From the NCBI GenBank assembly GCA_963763955.1, contig CAVXQP010000009.1, positions 124,001-188,000 on the forward strand: 64,000 bases of DNA. Direction: 5' to 3'. This DNA is from DASUPK01 sp963763955. Its GTDB lineage: Bacteria; Actinomycetota; Thermoleophilia; Solirubrobacterales; 70-9. This document shows, in pieces, positions 49,982 to 57,986 of this stretch. A program made the position numbers and the translations under genes. Under the pieces are notes generated by a model, which saw only the letters and a list, made by a program, of their open reading frames with translations, had not been told where the DNA came from and did not search any database. The first letter of the stretch is position 1, and every line of letters begins with the position of its first letter.

Positions 49982-51609
49982 ACCGGCATCACCCCGTGCT
50001 TCTTCCAGGGGCGCTCGACCCGCTTGTCGGCTGCCATCCGAAGGCCTCGGATGATCGTCGGCCGCGTCTCGCGCGGGTCGATGATGTCGTCGATCAGCGC
50101 GTTGCCCGCGGCGATGTAGGGATCGATCTGCTTGCGGACGGCCTCGAGCATCTGCTCTCGGGTCCCCTCTGGGTCATCAGATGCCTCGATCGCCGAGCGG
50201 CCGATGATGTTGACCGCACCCTCCGCCCCCATCACCGAGATCTCCGCGGAGGGCCAGGCGACGATCAGGTCCGGCTCGTAGGCCTTGCCGTTCATCACGT
50301 AGTAGCCGGCGCCGTACGCCTTGCGGACGACGACGGTCACCTTCGGCACGGTCGCCCGCGAGACGGCGTAGAGCATCTTCGCGCCGTGGCGGATGATGCC
50401 GGCGTGCTCGACCTTCGAGCCGACCATGAAGCCGGGCACGTCCTGGAGGAAGACGAGGGGGATGTTGAAGGCGTCACAGAGATTGATGAAGCGGGCCGCC
50501 TTGTCGGCCGAGTCGTTCTCGAGGATGCCGCCGAGCTGCTTCGGCTGGTTGGCGACGATGCCGGCCGGCCGGCCCCCGAACCGGGCGAGGCAGGTGATGA
50601 TCGTCTTCGCGAACTTGGGCTTGATGTCGAAGAACTCGCCGTCGTCGGTGATCTCGCGGATCACGTCGTACATGTCGTAGGGATGACGCGCCGACTCCGG
50701 AACGATGTCGAGGAGCTTCTCGGACATCCGGTCCTCCGGATCGTCGGTCTCGCGCTCCGGGGGTCGCTCCTCGCAGTTGGCCGGGAAGTAGGAGAGGTAG
50801 TCCTTGACGACCTGGATGCACTCCTGGTCGTCCTTCACCTCGAGGTCGCCCACGCCGGAGGTGCGGCAGTGGACCTTCGCCCCGCCGAGCTCCTCCATCG
50901 AGATGTCCTCGCCGGTCACCGCCTTGGTCAGATGCGGCCCGGCGAGCGCCATCGCACCCTGGCCGACGACCATGGGGACGAAGTCCGAGAGGGCGGGGAT
51001 GTAGGCCGTCCCCGCCGCGCAGGGACCGAGCATCGCGGCGACCATCGGGATCACCCCCGACATCACGACCTCCTCCTGGAAGAGATGGCCCGAGCCGGCG
51101 AACAGGGACCCGGCGGCCTCCTGGATGCGGGCGCCCGCCGAGTCGAGCAGCCAGATGAACGGCATCCGCTTGCTCAGGGCCATCTCGCGCATTCGGGCGA
51201 CCTTGAGCTCGCCGGACATGCCCATCGAACCGGCCATCACGGTGAAGTCATAGGCGGCGATGCAGCAGCGTCGGCCGTCGACTTCGCCCCAGCCGGTGAT
51301 CACGCCGTCGGCCGGTGCATCCTTGCCCTCCATCTGCCGCTGGGAGAAGTGGGGACGGCCGTGGATGCCGAGCTCGACGAAGGTGCCCGGGTCGCAGAGC
51401 AGGTCGATGCGCTCGCGCGCGGTGAGCTTGCCGCGCTCGTGCTGGAGCGCGATCTTCTCCTCACCCCCGCCGAGCTTGGCCCTCTCCCGTCGCTGGTGAA
51501 CGTCCTCGGTGAGCGCCTTCATCCCGGTCTCCTCGCCGCCCTCGACCTGATCGGGCGCCTCCGGGGCCTCGGCTGTCGCCTCGTTCTTGGTCTCGTCCTT
51601 GGCCGCCAT
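49978..51609 (-). CDS. Acyl-CoA carboxylase beta subunit (carboxyltransferase)
   Basis: A 543-residue biotin-dependent carboxyltransferase. An acidic start (about 1-40) precedes the two crotonase-fold halves: GKLTARERIDLLCDPGTFVE, then GARIQEAAGSLFAG (first oxyanion region), and the C-terminal half with FLQDVPGFMVGSKVEHAGIIRHGAKMLYAV, KAYGAGYYVMNGKAYEP. Similar to propionyl- and methylcrotonyl-CoA carboxylase subunits; the acyl group cannot be read. No biotin carboxylase/biotin-carrier alpha subunit is in the window. ATG 51609 shares a base with the hydratase stop (TGATG). Confidence 0.94.
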   Translation of the reverse strand: MAAKDETKNEATAEAPEAPDQVEGGEETGMKALTEDVHQRRERAKLGGGEEKIALQHERGKLTARERIDLLCDPGTFVELGIHGRPHFSQRQMEGKDAPADGVITGWGEVDGRRCCIAAYDFTVMAGSMGMSGELKVARMREMALSKRMPFIWLLDSAGARIQEAAGSLFAGSGHLFQEEVVMSGVIPMVAAMLGPCAAGTAYIPALSDFVPMVVGQGAMALAGPHLTKAVTGEDISMEELGGAKVHCRTSGVGDLEVKDDQECIQVVKDYLSYFPANCEERPPERETDDPEDRMSEKLLDIVPESARHPYDMYDVIREITDDGEFFDIKPKFAKTIITCLARFGGRPAGIVANQPKQLGGILENDSADKAARFINLCDAFNIPLVFLQDVPGFMVGSKVEHAGIIRHGAKMLYAVSRATVPKVTVVVRKAYGAGYYVMNGKAYEPDLIVAWPSAEISVMGAEGAVNIIGRSAIEASDDPEGTREQMLEAVRKQIDPYIAAGNALIDDIIDPRETRPTIIRGLRMAADKRVERPWKKHGVMPV

Positions 51610-52388
51610 CAGCGCCCCTTCCATTCGGGCTCGCGCTTCTCGAAGAACGCCTTGACGCCCTCCTGGATGTCCTCCGTCGAGAAGGTGAGCGAGAGCTGCG
51701 AGCGCAGGTACTCGAGCGCGTCGTCAATCGCCATGTCCTGCTGGCGGTACATCGCGTCGTGGCCGAGCCGCATCAGCACCGGGCTCTTGGAGGCGAGCTT
51801 CCGGGCCCAATCGTCCACCGCGGCCTCGAACTCAGCGGCCGGCACGACCTTGTTGGCCAGCCCGTAGTCGACCGCCTGCTCCGCGGAGAACTGCTCGCCG
51901 AGCAAGATCATCTCGTTGACCTTCTTCCGCGGGACGTTCCGGTAGATGATCGACATGATCATGTAGGGGAAGGCGCCGACGTTGATCTCCGGGGTTCCGA
52001 AGCGCGCGCCCTGCTTGGCGATCAGCAGATCGCAAGACAGTGCCAAGCCCATGCCGCCCGCCAGCACGTGGCCGTTGGCGGCGCAGAGGGAGGGCTTGCC
52101 GAGCCGGGGCATCAGCCGGAAGAACTCAAGGAAGAGATCGGAGGCGAAGTGCTTGTCGACCAGCGGAGCATCGGCCGCGAACCCGCCGAGGTCGGCGCCG
52201 GCGCAGAAGACCTTGTCCCCGGCGCCGGTGAGAACCACGGCGCGGACCGCCTCGTCATCCCGCGCGTCCTTGATCGCATCGACCAGGGCCGCCAGCAGCG
52301 CGCCGTTCAGGGCATTGCGCTGGTCGGGCCGGTTGAGGGTCACCGTCGCGATTCCTTCATCTACCTCGTAGAGCAGCTCGTCAGCCAT
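51609..52388 (-). CDS. Enoyl-CoA hydratase/isomerase family protein with a single catalytic Glu
   Basis: A 259-residue crotonase. Oxyanion segments are FCAGADLGGFAAD (about 61-73) and GHVLAGGMGLALSCDLL (about 104-120). The second catalytic Glu of classical hydratases is present in FGTPEINVG, but the first (in GGGCEL of rat hydratase) is Gly here (GGMGL). The same loss is seen in methylglutaconyl-CoA hydratase-like branches, which fits a carboxylase neighbour. First gene of the operon, ATG 52388. Confidence 0.9.
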   Translation of the reverse strand: MADELLYEVDEGIATVTLNRPDQRNALNGALLAALVDAIKDARDDEAVRAVVLTGAGDKVFCAGADLGGFAADAPLVDKHFASDLFLEFFRLMPRLGKPSLCAANGHVLAGGMGLALSCDLLIAKQGARFGTPEINVGAFPYMIMSIIYRNVPRKKVNEMILLGEQFSAEQAVDYGLANKVVPAAEFEAAVDDWARKLASKSPVLMRLGHDAMYRQQDMAIDDALEYLRSQLSLTFSTEDIQEGVKAFFEKREPEWKGR

Positions 52389-52522
52389 CGCGAGGACCCT
52401 AGTGGACCCCGCCAAGAATGGAAAGTGCTACGTCTTACTCCCTACATGTGTCCAGTTCCGTGATCTTTTGGGTGAGTTGGACCAAGTCAAAGGAAATGGA
52501 CGCATATAGGGGGTCCAGCCAG

Positions 52523-52528
52523 TACGCT
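52523..52528 (+). promoter_or_regulatory. Putative -10 element for a leaderless P450 mRNA
   Basis: TACGCT ends exactly six bases before the GTG at 52535. Upstream, TGGACCCC (52403-52410) and GGGGTCCA (52510-52517) form a distant inverted repeat of unknown meaning. Confidence 0.35.
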
Positions 52529-52534
52529 CAACGT

Positions 52535-53998
52535 GTGGTGGAGGCCAAGACGGCCATAGGGGGCCCGACGAACGTCCACAGCACGTCGACGAGGGTCCCT
52601 GCTGGCCCCGATCACCTGCCCCCCGGCCCGCGCCAGCCCGTGCTCGCGCAGACGCTGAGGTATGTCAGGGATCCGTTCACCTTCCTCGAGCGCTGCCAGA
52701 AGCGCTACGCCGTCGACGGTGCGGCCACCATCAACCTTCTGGGCTTCGGACGGACAGTCTGGGTCACCAGCCCGGAGCTGATCCACGAGGTCTTCGCCCG
52801 CGACGACGAGATGCCGCTGAGCCCGGCCGGCAATCTGGTCAAGCCGATCTTCGGCACCCGCTCGGTGACCGGACTCGACGGCCACCCGCACCTCCAGCGA
52901 CGCAAGCTGCTGCTCCCCCGCTTCCACGGTGAGCGCATGGGTGCGTTCGAGGCCGGCTTCCATCGCGCTTCGGAGCGCCTCATCGAGCGCTGGGAGCCGG
53001 GCTCTGAGTTCGAGCTCCATCCGGAGATGTACCGGCTGACCATGGATTACCTCTTCGAGACGCTGATCGGGGCCACGGATCGTGATTACGTGGATGAGCT
53101 GACCAATGCCTCCGAGGGGCTGATGGCGATGATGAGCCTTTGCGCGGTCGGCGATTGGGTTCGTCACGACCTCGGACCGCTGTCGCCGTGGTTCTACTTC
53201 CTGCGCCGCCGTCGGCGTCTGGACAAGCTCCTCTACGGTGAGATCGCCGCGCACCGCACGGCCGTAGCGGAGGGAACGGCCGGCGACGACGTCCTGACGA
53301 TGCTGATCGAAGCCCGAACGGAAGACGACTCGGGGCTCACGGACGAGGAGATTCGAGATGACCTGGTCGCGCTGATAGTCGCGGGCAGTGAGACCACCGC
53401 TACGGCGCTGGCCTGGTCCTTCGACCTGATCCTGCACCGACCGGGGGCGAGGCAGCGAATCGTCGCGGAGGCTGCGGTCGGTGAGTCGGAGTACACCGAT
53501 GCCGCCATCAAGGAGGCTCTGCGCCTTCGTCCTCCGGTCATCGCGGCGGGACGCGTGACCGCCAAGACGGTCGATCTTGGTCCCTGGCGGATCCCCGAAG
53601 GCGTCCGGATCTGGACGCCCATGAGCCTGATCCAGCGAGATCCCGAGGCCTACGAGCATCCCGACGAGTTCCGGCCTGAGCGCTTCATCGAGGGCAAGCC
53701 GCCCGCCTACATGTGGATTCCCTTCGGCGGCGGCGTACGGCGGTGTCTTGGAGCGCCGTTCGCCCTGCTCGAGATGCGGATCGTGCTGCAAACCGTGCTC
53801 TCGCGCCTCAAGCTGACTCCACTGAGCGAGACCGTCGAACGCACCCGCGCCGAGGGAGCGATCATCGTCCCCGCCGGCGGAGTGCGTGTCCGCGTCGAGG
53901 GCCCGGTGGGTTCGGAGCGTCGCGAGGGCCATCCGCTCGACGAGCTGTTGTTGCAGAGCGCGAGCGAGCCCAAGGCGAGGGAGCATCAGCGGGCTTAG
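52535..53998 (+). CDS. Cytochrome P450
   Basis: About 487 residues. I-helix oxygen-binding motif AGSETTATAL, ExxR in KEALRLRP, the PERF-like FRPERFIEG, and heme-binding loop FGGGVRRCLGAPFALLEM, whose Cys is the axial ligand. The N-terminus lacks a membrane anchor, so it is soluble. The start is uncertain: GTG 52535 follows a -10-like hexamer by six bases; an ATG at 52496 would add 13 residues. The C-terminal 35 residues are charged and extra. Ferredoxin and reductase partners are not adjacent; FprA at 34293 could serve. Confidence 0.93.
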   Translation: MVEAKTAIGGPTNVHSTSTRVPAGPDHLPPGPRQPVLAQTLRYVRDPFTFLERCQKRYAVDGAATINLLGFGRTVWVTSPELIHEVFARDDEMPLSPAGNLVKPIFGTRSVTGLDGHPHLQRRKLLLPRFHGERMGAFEAGFHRASERLIERWEPGSEFELHPEMYRLTMDYLFETLIGATDRDYVDELTNASEGLMAMMSLCAVGDWVRHDLGPLSPWFYFLRRRRRLDKLLYGEIAAHRTAVAEGTAGDDVLTMLIEARTEDDSGLTDEEIRDDLVALIVAGSETTATALAWSFDLILHRPGARQRIVAEAAVGESEYTDAAIKEALRLRPPVIAAGRVTAKTVDLGPWRIPEGVRIWTPMSLIQRDPEAYEHPDEFRPERFIEGKPPAYMWIPFGGGVRRCLGAPFALLEMRIVLQTVLSRLKLTPLSETVERTRAEGAIIVPAGGVRVRVEGPVGSERREGHPLDELLLQSASEPKAREHQRA

Positions 53999-54036
53999 GC
54001 GTCTAGGCCTGCACGGGATCAGCCCGAGCCGCCGCA

Positions 54037-54042
54037 TATATT
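54037..54042 (+). promoter_or_regulatory. Putative -10 element for a leaderless MMPL mRNA
   Basis: TATATT, the best -10 match in the window, ends six bases before the GTG at 54049. There is no Shine-Dalgarno sequence. Confidence 0.45.
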
Positions 54043-54048
54043 GAGCAA

Positions 54049-56106
54049 GTGAGGGTCCTCGGGGGCTTCTCCTATCTCCATCGGCGGCCGATCGTTGTCA
54101 TCGCCCTGGTCGCGGCCATCGGGGCGGCAATCCTCGGATCGACCGTGTTCGATCGGGCTCAGCCCTTTGGGTTCAGCGATCCGAGTTCCGAGAGCTCGCG
54201 GGCATATGACTCGATCGAGCAGGCGACGGGAGCGCGTGCGGTGCCGGCCGTGCTCCTGCTGCTGACCCCGGGCGGCTCGGTCGCAAACGCCGAGAGCAGG
54301 GCGGTCATTGTCCGAGCGGCCAGGACGCTGGCGGGCGTCGACGGGATCGTTCGCGTGGTCACACCGGCAGAGGATCGATCCCTCGTCTCGGACGGCGGTT
54401 CCCAGGCTCTGGTGGAAGGGTTCGTGAGTCGCTCGGTCGACAACCTCTCCAAGGTCGGCGAGCGGGTGGATACGGCCTTCGCCGGGGACGGGGCCGTACA
54501 GGTCGGCGGCACGGCGGTCGCCTCCGTCCAGCTCAACGACACCACGGAGAGCGATCTCCGCCGAATAGAGCTGTACGCCTCGCCCTTGCTCCTGCTGATC
54601 TCGCTGCTCGTCTTCAGGAGCCTCGTCGCGGCTGTGCTGCCGCTCATCGTGGGCGGGCTCTCGATCGCGTTCACGCTCGCGGCTCTCCGACTGCTCTCCG
54701 AGGTCATGACGGTCGACATCTTCGCCCTGAACGTCGTCACAGTCCTCGGCCTCGGCCTCGCGATCGACTACAGCCTGTTCATGGTCTCCAGGTACCGCGA
54801 CGAGCTGGCGCGATCCGGACCGGGCCTGAGGACCATGTGCGACACCGTGGGCCCCATCGGAAGAATGGTCGCCTTCAGCGCGGGGACGGTTGCCGCCGCG
54901 GTCGCCTCACTCTGCATCTTCCCGCAGCCGTTCCTCTACTCGACCGGAGTCGGTTGCGCACTCGTCGCCGTCCTGTCCGCGCTGGTGGTGATCCTGGTGC
55001 TGCCAGCGATCCTGGGTCTGCTCGGAACCCGGATCAACGCCCTGAGCATCTCCGACCCCACGCCCGTCCACGGCTCGGCCCTCTGGCGACGCGTCGCTGC
55101 GGTCGTCCAAGCTCGGCCGGGCCTGGTCGCATTCCTGGTCACTGCCCTGATGCTCTTCGCGGCGCTGCCCCTGCTGCGGATCCAGCTCACCCGGGCGGAC
55201 GCGCGGGTACTCCCGAGTGACAACAGCGCCCGTCTCGTGGACTCAGCCGTACGGGCGAACTTTCGAGACGACCCTGCCGACTCGATCCTCCTGGTTCAAA
55301 GGGGTCCATCCACATTTCGGCGGTGGATGATCAAGACCGTGCCCCCGGTGACGCGGGTCGATCGTCCCCGGCGTCTCCCCGGTGGGGTCAAGGTCGTCGA
55401 AATCCATATGAACGTCGACCCGAACTCCGACCGCGCAACGGGGGTGGTCAAGTCGATTCGCAACAGTGCAGTGGGAGCAGCGACGCTGGTCGCCGGCCCG
55501 AGCGCGGAGCTGGTCGATGAGCGGGCGAGCCTCCGAGCCCACCTGCCGCTGGCGGTAACGATCGTGGTGGCGAGCACTTTGATCGCAATCCTGCTGATGA
55601 CCGGCTCCGCCGTCCTCGCCGTGCTCACCTTCCTCGTCAACATGCTCACGATCGGCGTTGCCCTGGGTGTTCTCGTGCTGGTATTTCAGGACAACAGGTT
55701 CGAGTCGCTTCTCGTCTACAGCGGGGTGGGCGCGCTCGACATCTCGGTCCCCATCCTGCTCTTCGCCGTCATCTTCGGGCTATCAACCGACTACGGCGTA
55801 TTTCTGCTCAGCCGCGTGGCGGAGATACGACGAACGGAGTCGGGTCCTCGAGCGATCGCTCTCGCAATGGAGCAAACCGGCAGGATCATCACGGCGGCGG
55901 CGATCCTGTTCGCGGTCGCGATCGGTTCGTTCGTCTTCTCCCAGATGGTCTTCATCAAGGAGGTCGCCGTCGGCACCGCCCTGGCTGTGCTGATTGACGC
56001 GACCCTCGTCAGGGCCTTCCTGATGCCGGCTTTGATGCAGCTCTGTGGAGAGATGGCGTGGTGGTCACCACGCCCGCTGGCTCGCCAGGCTAGAGCTAGA
56101 CCGTGA
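54049..56106 (+). CDS. MMPL-family transporter
   Basis: A 685-residue RND-type exporter with about twelve helices and two extracytoplasmic domains (about 35-165 and 385-490). Motifs: VVTVLGLGLAIDYSLFMVSRYRDEL (about 228-252) and, in the second half, VIFGLSTDYGVFLLSRVAEIRR (about 573-594), the paired Asp-Tyr proton-relay segments of MMPL proteins. It lies just after a P450 gene on the same strand, 50 bases apart, suggesting export of a modified lipid or terpenoid. The last 11 bases overlap the convergent signalling gene. Confidence 0.93.
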   Translation: MRVLGGFSYLHRRPIVVIALVAAIGAAILGSTVFDRAQPFGFSDPSSESSRAYDSIEQATGARAVPAVLLLLTPGGSVANAESRAVIVRAARTLAGVDGIVRVVTPAEDRSLVSDGGSQALVEGFVSRSVDNLSKVGERVDTAFAGDGAVQVGGTAVASVQLNDTTESDLRRIELYASPLLLLISLLVFRSLVAAVLPLIVGGLSIAFTLAALRLLSEVMTVDIFALNVVTVLGLGLAIDYSLFMVSRYRDELARSGPGLRTMCDTVGPIGRMVAFSAGTVAAAVASLCIFPQPFLYSTGVGCALVAVLSALVVILVLPAILGLLGTRINALSISDPTPVHGSALWRRVAAVVQARPGLVAFLVTALMLFAALPLLRIQLTRADARVLPSDNSARLVDSAVRANFRDDPADSILLVQRGPSTFRRWMIKTVPPVTRVDRPRRLPGGVKVVEIHMNVDPNSDRATGVVKSIRNSAVGAATLVAGPSAELVDERASLRAHLPLAVTIVVASTLIAILLMTGSAVLAVLTFLVNMLTIGVALGVLVLVFQDNRFESLLVYSGVGALDISVPILLFAVIFGLSTDYGVFLLSRVAEIRRTESGPRAIALAMEQTGRIITAAAILFAVAIGSFVFSQMVFIKEVAVGTALAVLIDATLVRAFLMPALMQLCGEMAWWSPRPLARQARARP

Positions 56107-57842
56107 TCTCGGTCTGGGCGCGCTTCAGCGCGCGCAGGAGGGCGTCAACGACGCGTTCGTCGAACTGGGTCCCCGCCGCCTTGCGAAGCTCGCTCCTGGC
56201 CGCCTTGTGCCCGATGGAGCGCCGATAGACGCGATCGCTGGTCATCGCCTCGTAGGCGTCCCCGACCGCGAGTATCGCGGCCTCGAGTGGAATCTCCTCG
56301 AAGGTCAGGCCCTTCGGATAGCCGCTTCCATCCGGTCGCTCGTGGTGAGTGAGGATCCACCCGCGAACGTCGTCCAGCTCGTCGCTCGCGAGGATCCTGG
56401 CGCCCATCTCCGGATGGCGGCGCATTTGGTCCATCTCATCGTCGGTGAGCTTTTCCGGCTTGCCCAGAATCGAATCCGGCACACCGATCTTCCCGATGTC
56501 GTGCAGGATCCCCGCTAGACGGACACGCTGGACGCGGCCCTCGTCGAGGCCGAGCTCCCGCGCCATCATCTCGCACAGCCGACCCACGGTCTGGCTGTGC
56601 TTCGCGGTATAGGAGTCCCGCTGGTCGAGGGCCTCGGCGAGGCTGAGGACCGTCGCCAGCTGCGCCTGGCTCTCCACGCTTCGCTTCCCGGCGACTGCCC
56701 CGACCGTGCTGGTCACCTCGGGGCTGTAGATGACGGCTCTGTCCCGACCGAGTGCCTTTGCCGCCTGCAGCGCTCGATCGGTGACCGCGACGAGCTCTGC
56801 CGGATCCGACGCATGACCGGGAAATTCCGCCACCCCTGTGGATGCCGTGATGCCCTGCGGGGAACCGAGCATCGAACCGCGCATCCGGGAGAGGATCTTC
56901 TCCGCCAGCAGGAACGCGCCGTTGCCATCGATCTGTGGCAACAGCACCCCGAACTCCTGACCTCCGGAGCGCGCGACGGTGTCGATCAGCCGCGTCGAGT
57001 CCTTGAGCATGACCGCCAGCTCCTGGAGGATCTTGTCCGCACCGCTGATGCCGAGCCGCTCGTTCAGCGACTTGAAGTGGTCAATGTCGATCAGCAGCAG
57101 GCTGACCGGGACGTTCGTCGAATCGGGCGCGCTCGACCTCCTTCTCCAGTGCCTGCTGCAGTCCCATGCGGTTGGGGAGCGCGGTCAGAGGGTCCGTTCT
57201 GGAGGCCTCGACGAGCCGCGACATCAACCGCTCGACTCGCTGGCGGAGATAGGTGAGAAGGAGCCCGGCGGTGGCGAGCGTCCCGGCCACGATCGAGAAG
57301 AAGGCGACGTCGGTGTGCCCCGCACCCGGCGGCGGCGCGGGCGTGATGACAATGGCGACCGCGTAGGAGAGGGCTGCGAACGCGAGATAGCCGGCGGCCT
57401 CCCACCGCGATACGGGGTAGTAGAAGATGTAGAACCCGATCCACAGGTAGAAGATCGCGAAGCCGCTCGAGCTGTCGTGGCTGAAGTACACCGCGAGCGT
57501 GGTGAGAACCGCCGCGAGGAGATTGCCGACCTTCAGCGTGCCGAACCAGATCCGGTCGCCCAGCATGAGCACCCCGATCCCGTAGACGAGCGCGCTGATC
57601 TGGACCATCAGCAGACCCGGGACGTTGTAGTAGTGGGGGTGCGGCAGGAGGGTGGCAAGCGCCCCGTTCACCGCAGCCCCGAGCGCCAGCAGGCCCTGTA
57701 CCTGGGCCAGCGGTCCCGCCGCGGCCCTACCCGAGATCAGCTCGCGCGGACCGGCAGGGTCAGTTTCGCTTCCGGGCAAAGCGAGCATGTCAAGCCCACC
57801 CGCCTCGTCGGCGGGAATTCTCCCCGTCCGTTTCCCTGTCAT
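56096..57842 (-). CDS. Membrane GGDEF/HD-GYP signalling protein, +1 frameshift near 57117
   Basis: About 581 residues after correction: six or so membrane helices (about 35-210), a GGDEF domain (SRTDPLTALPNRMGLQQAL, then LLLIDIDHFKSLNERLG and RSGGQEFGVLLP) and an HD-GYP domain (LAGILHDIGKIGVPDSIL; HHERPDGSGYPKGL). The GGDEF signature reads GGQEF, so cyclase activity is doubtful. The HD-GYP motifs are intact, so c-di-GMP hydrolysis is plausible. One extra base in 57113-57121 breaks the frame just before LLLIDIDHF; removing it gives RFDNVPVSLLLIDIDHF. Length 3n+1. The P450 gene upstream ends 144 bases before; no riboswitch was recognised there. Confidence 0.82.
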
Positions 57843-57849
57843 TACAGGG
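57834..57849. repeat. Inverted repeat overlapping the GGDEF/HD-GYP start codon
   Basis: CCCTGT and ACAGGG flank four bases that include the start codon (ATG at 57842 on the minus strand). A hairpin here could hide the start codon or mark a repressor site. Confidence 0.3.
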
Positions 57850-57986
57850 GTGATCGGCGGAGATACCGCGGAAACTTGAGCCTGGACGGATGTATGAGAA
57901 ATCGGTCACGGCCGGATATGGACCCCACGTTTTGAGCGAAACCCCCTTGCCCCGACGACCTTCGGGTTCCTGGCTAAAAAGCCTGC

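Noticed and set aside
52418..52534. Longer N-terminus of the first P450
   Set aside because: The added residues have no P450 similarity, and a -10-like hexamer lies six bases before the GTG at 52535.
57843..57986. c-di-GMP riboswitch before the GGDEF/HD-GYP gene
   Set aside because: The conserved GEMM-I sequence blocks were not found; only short inverted repeats are visible.
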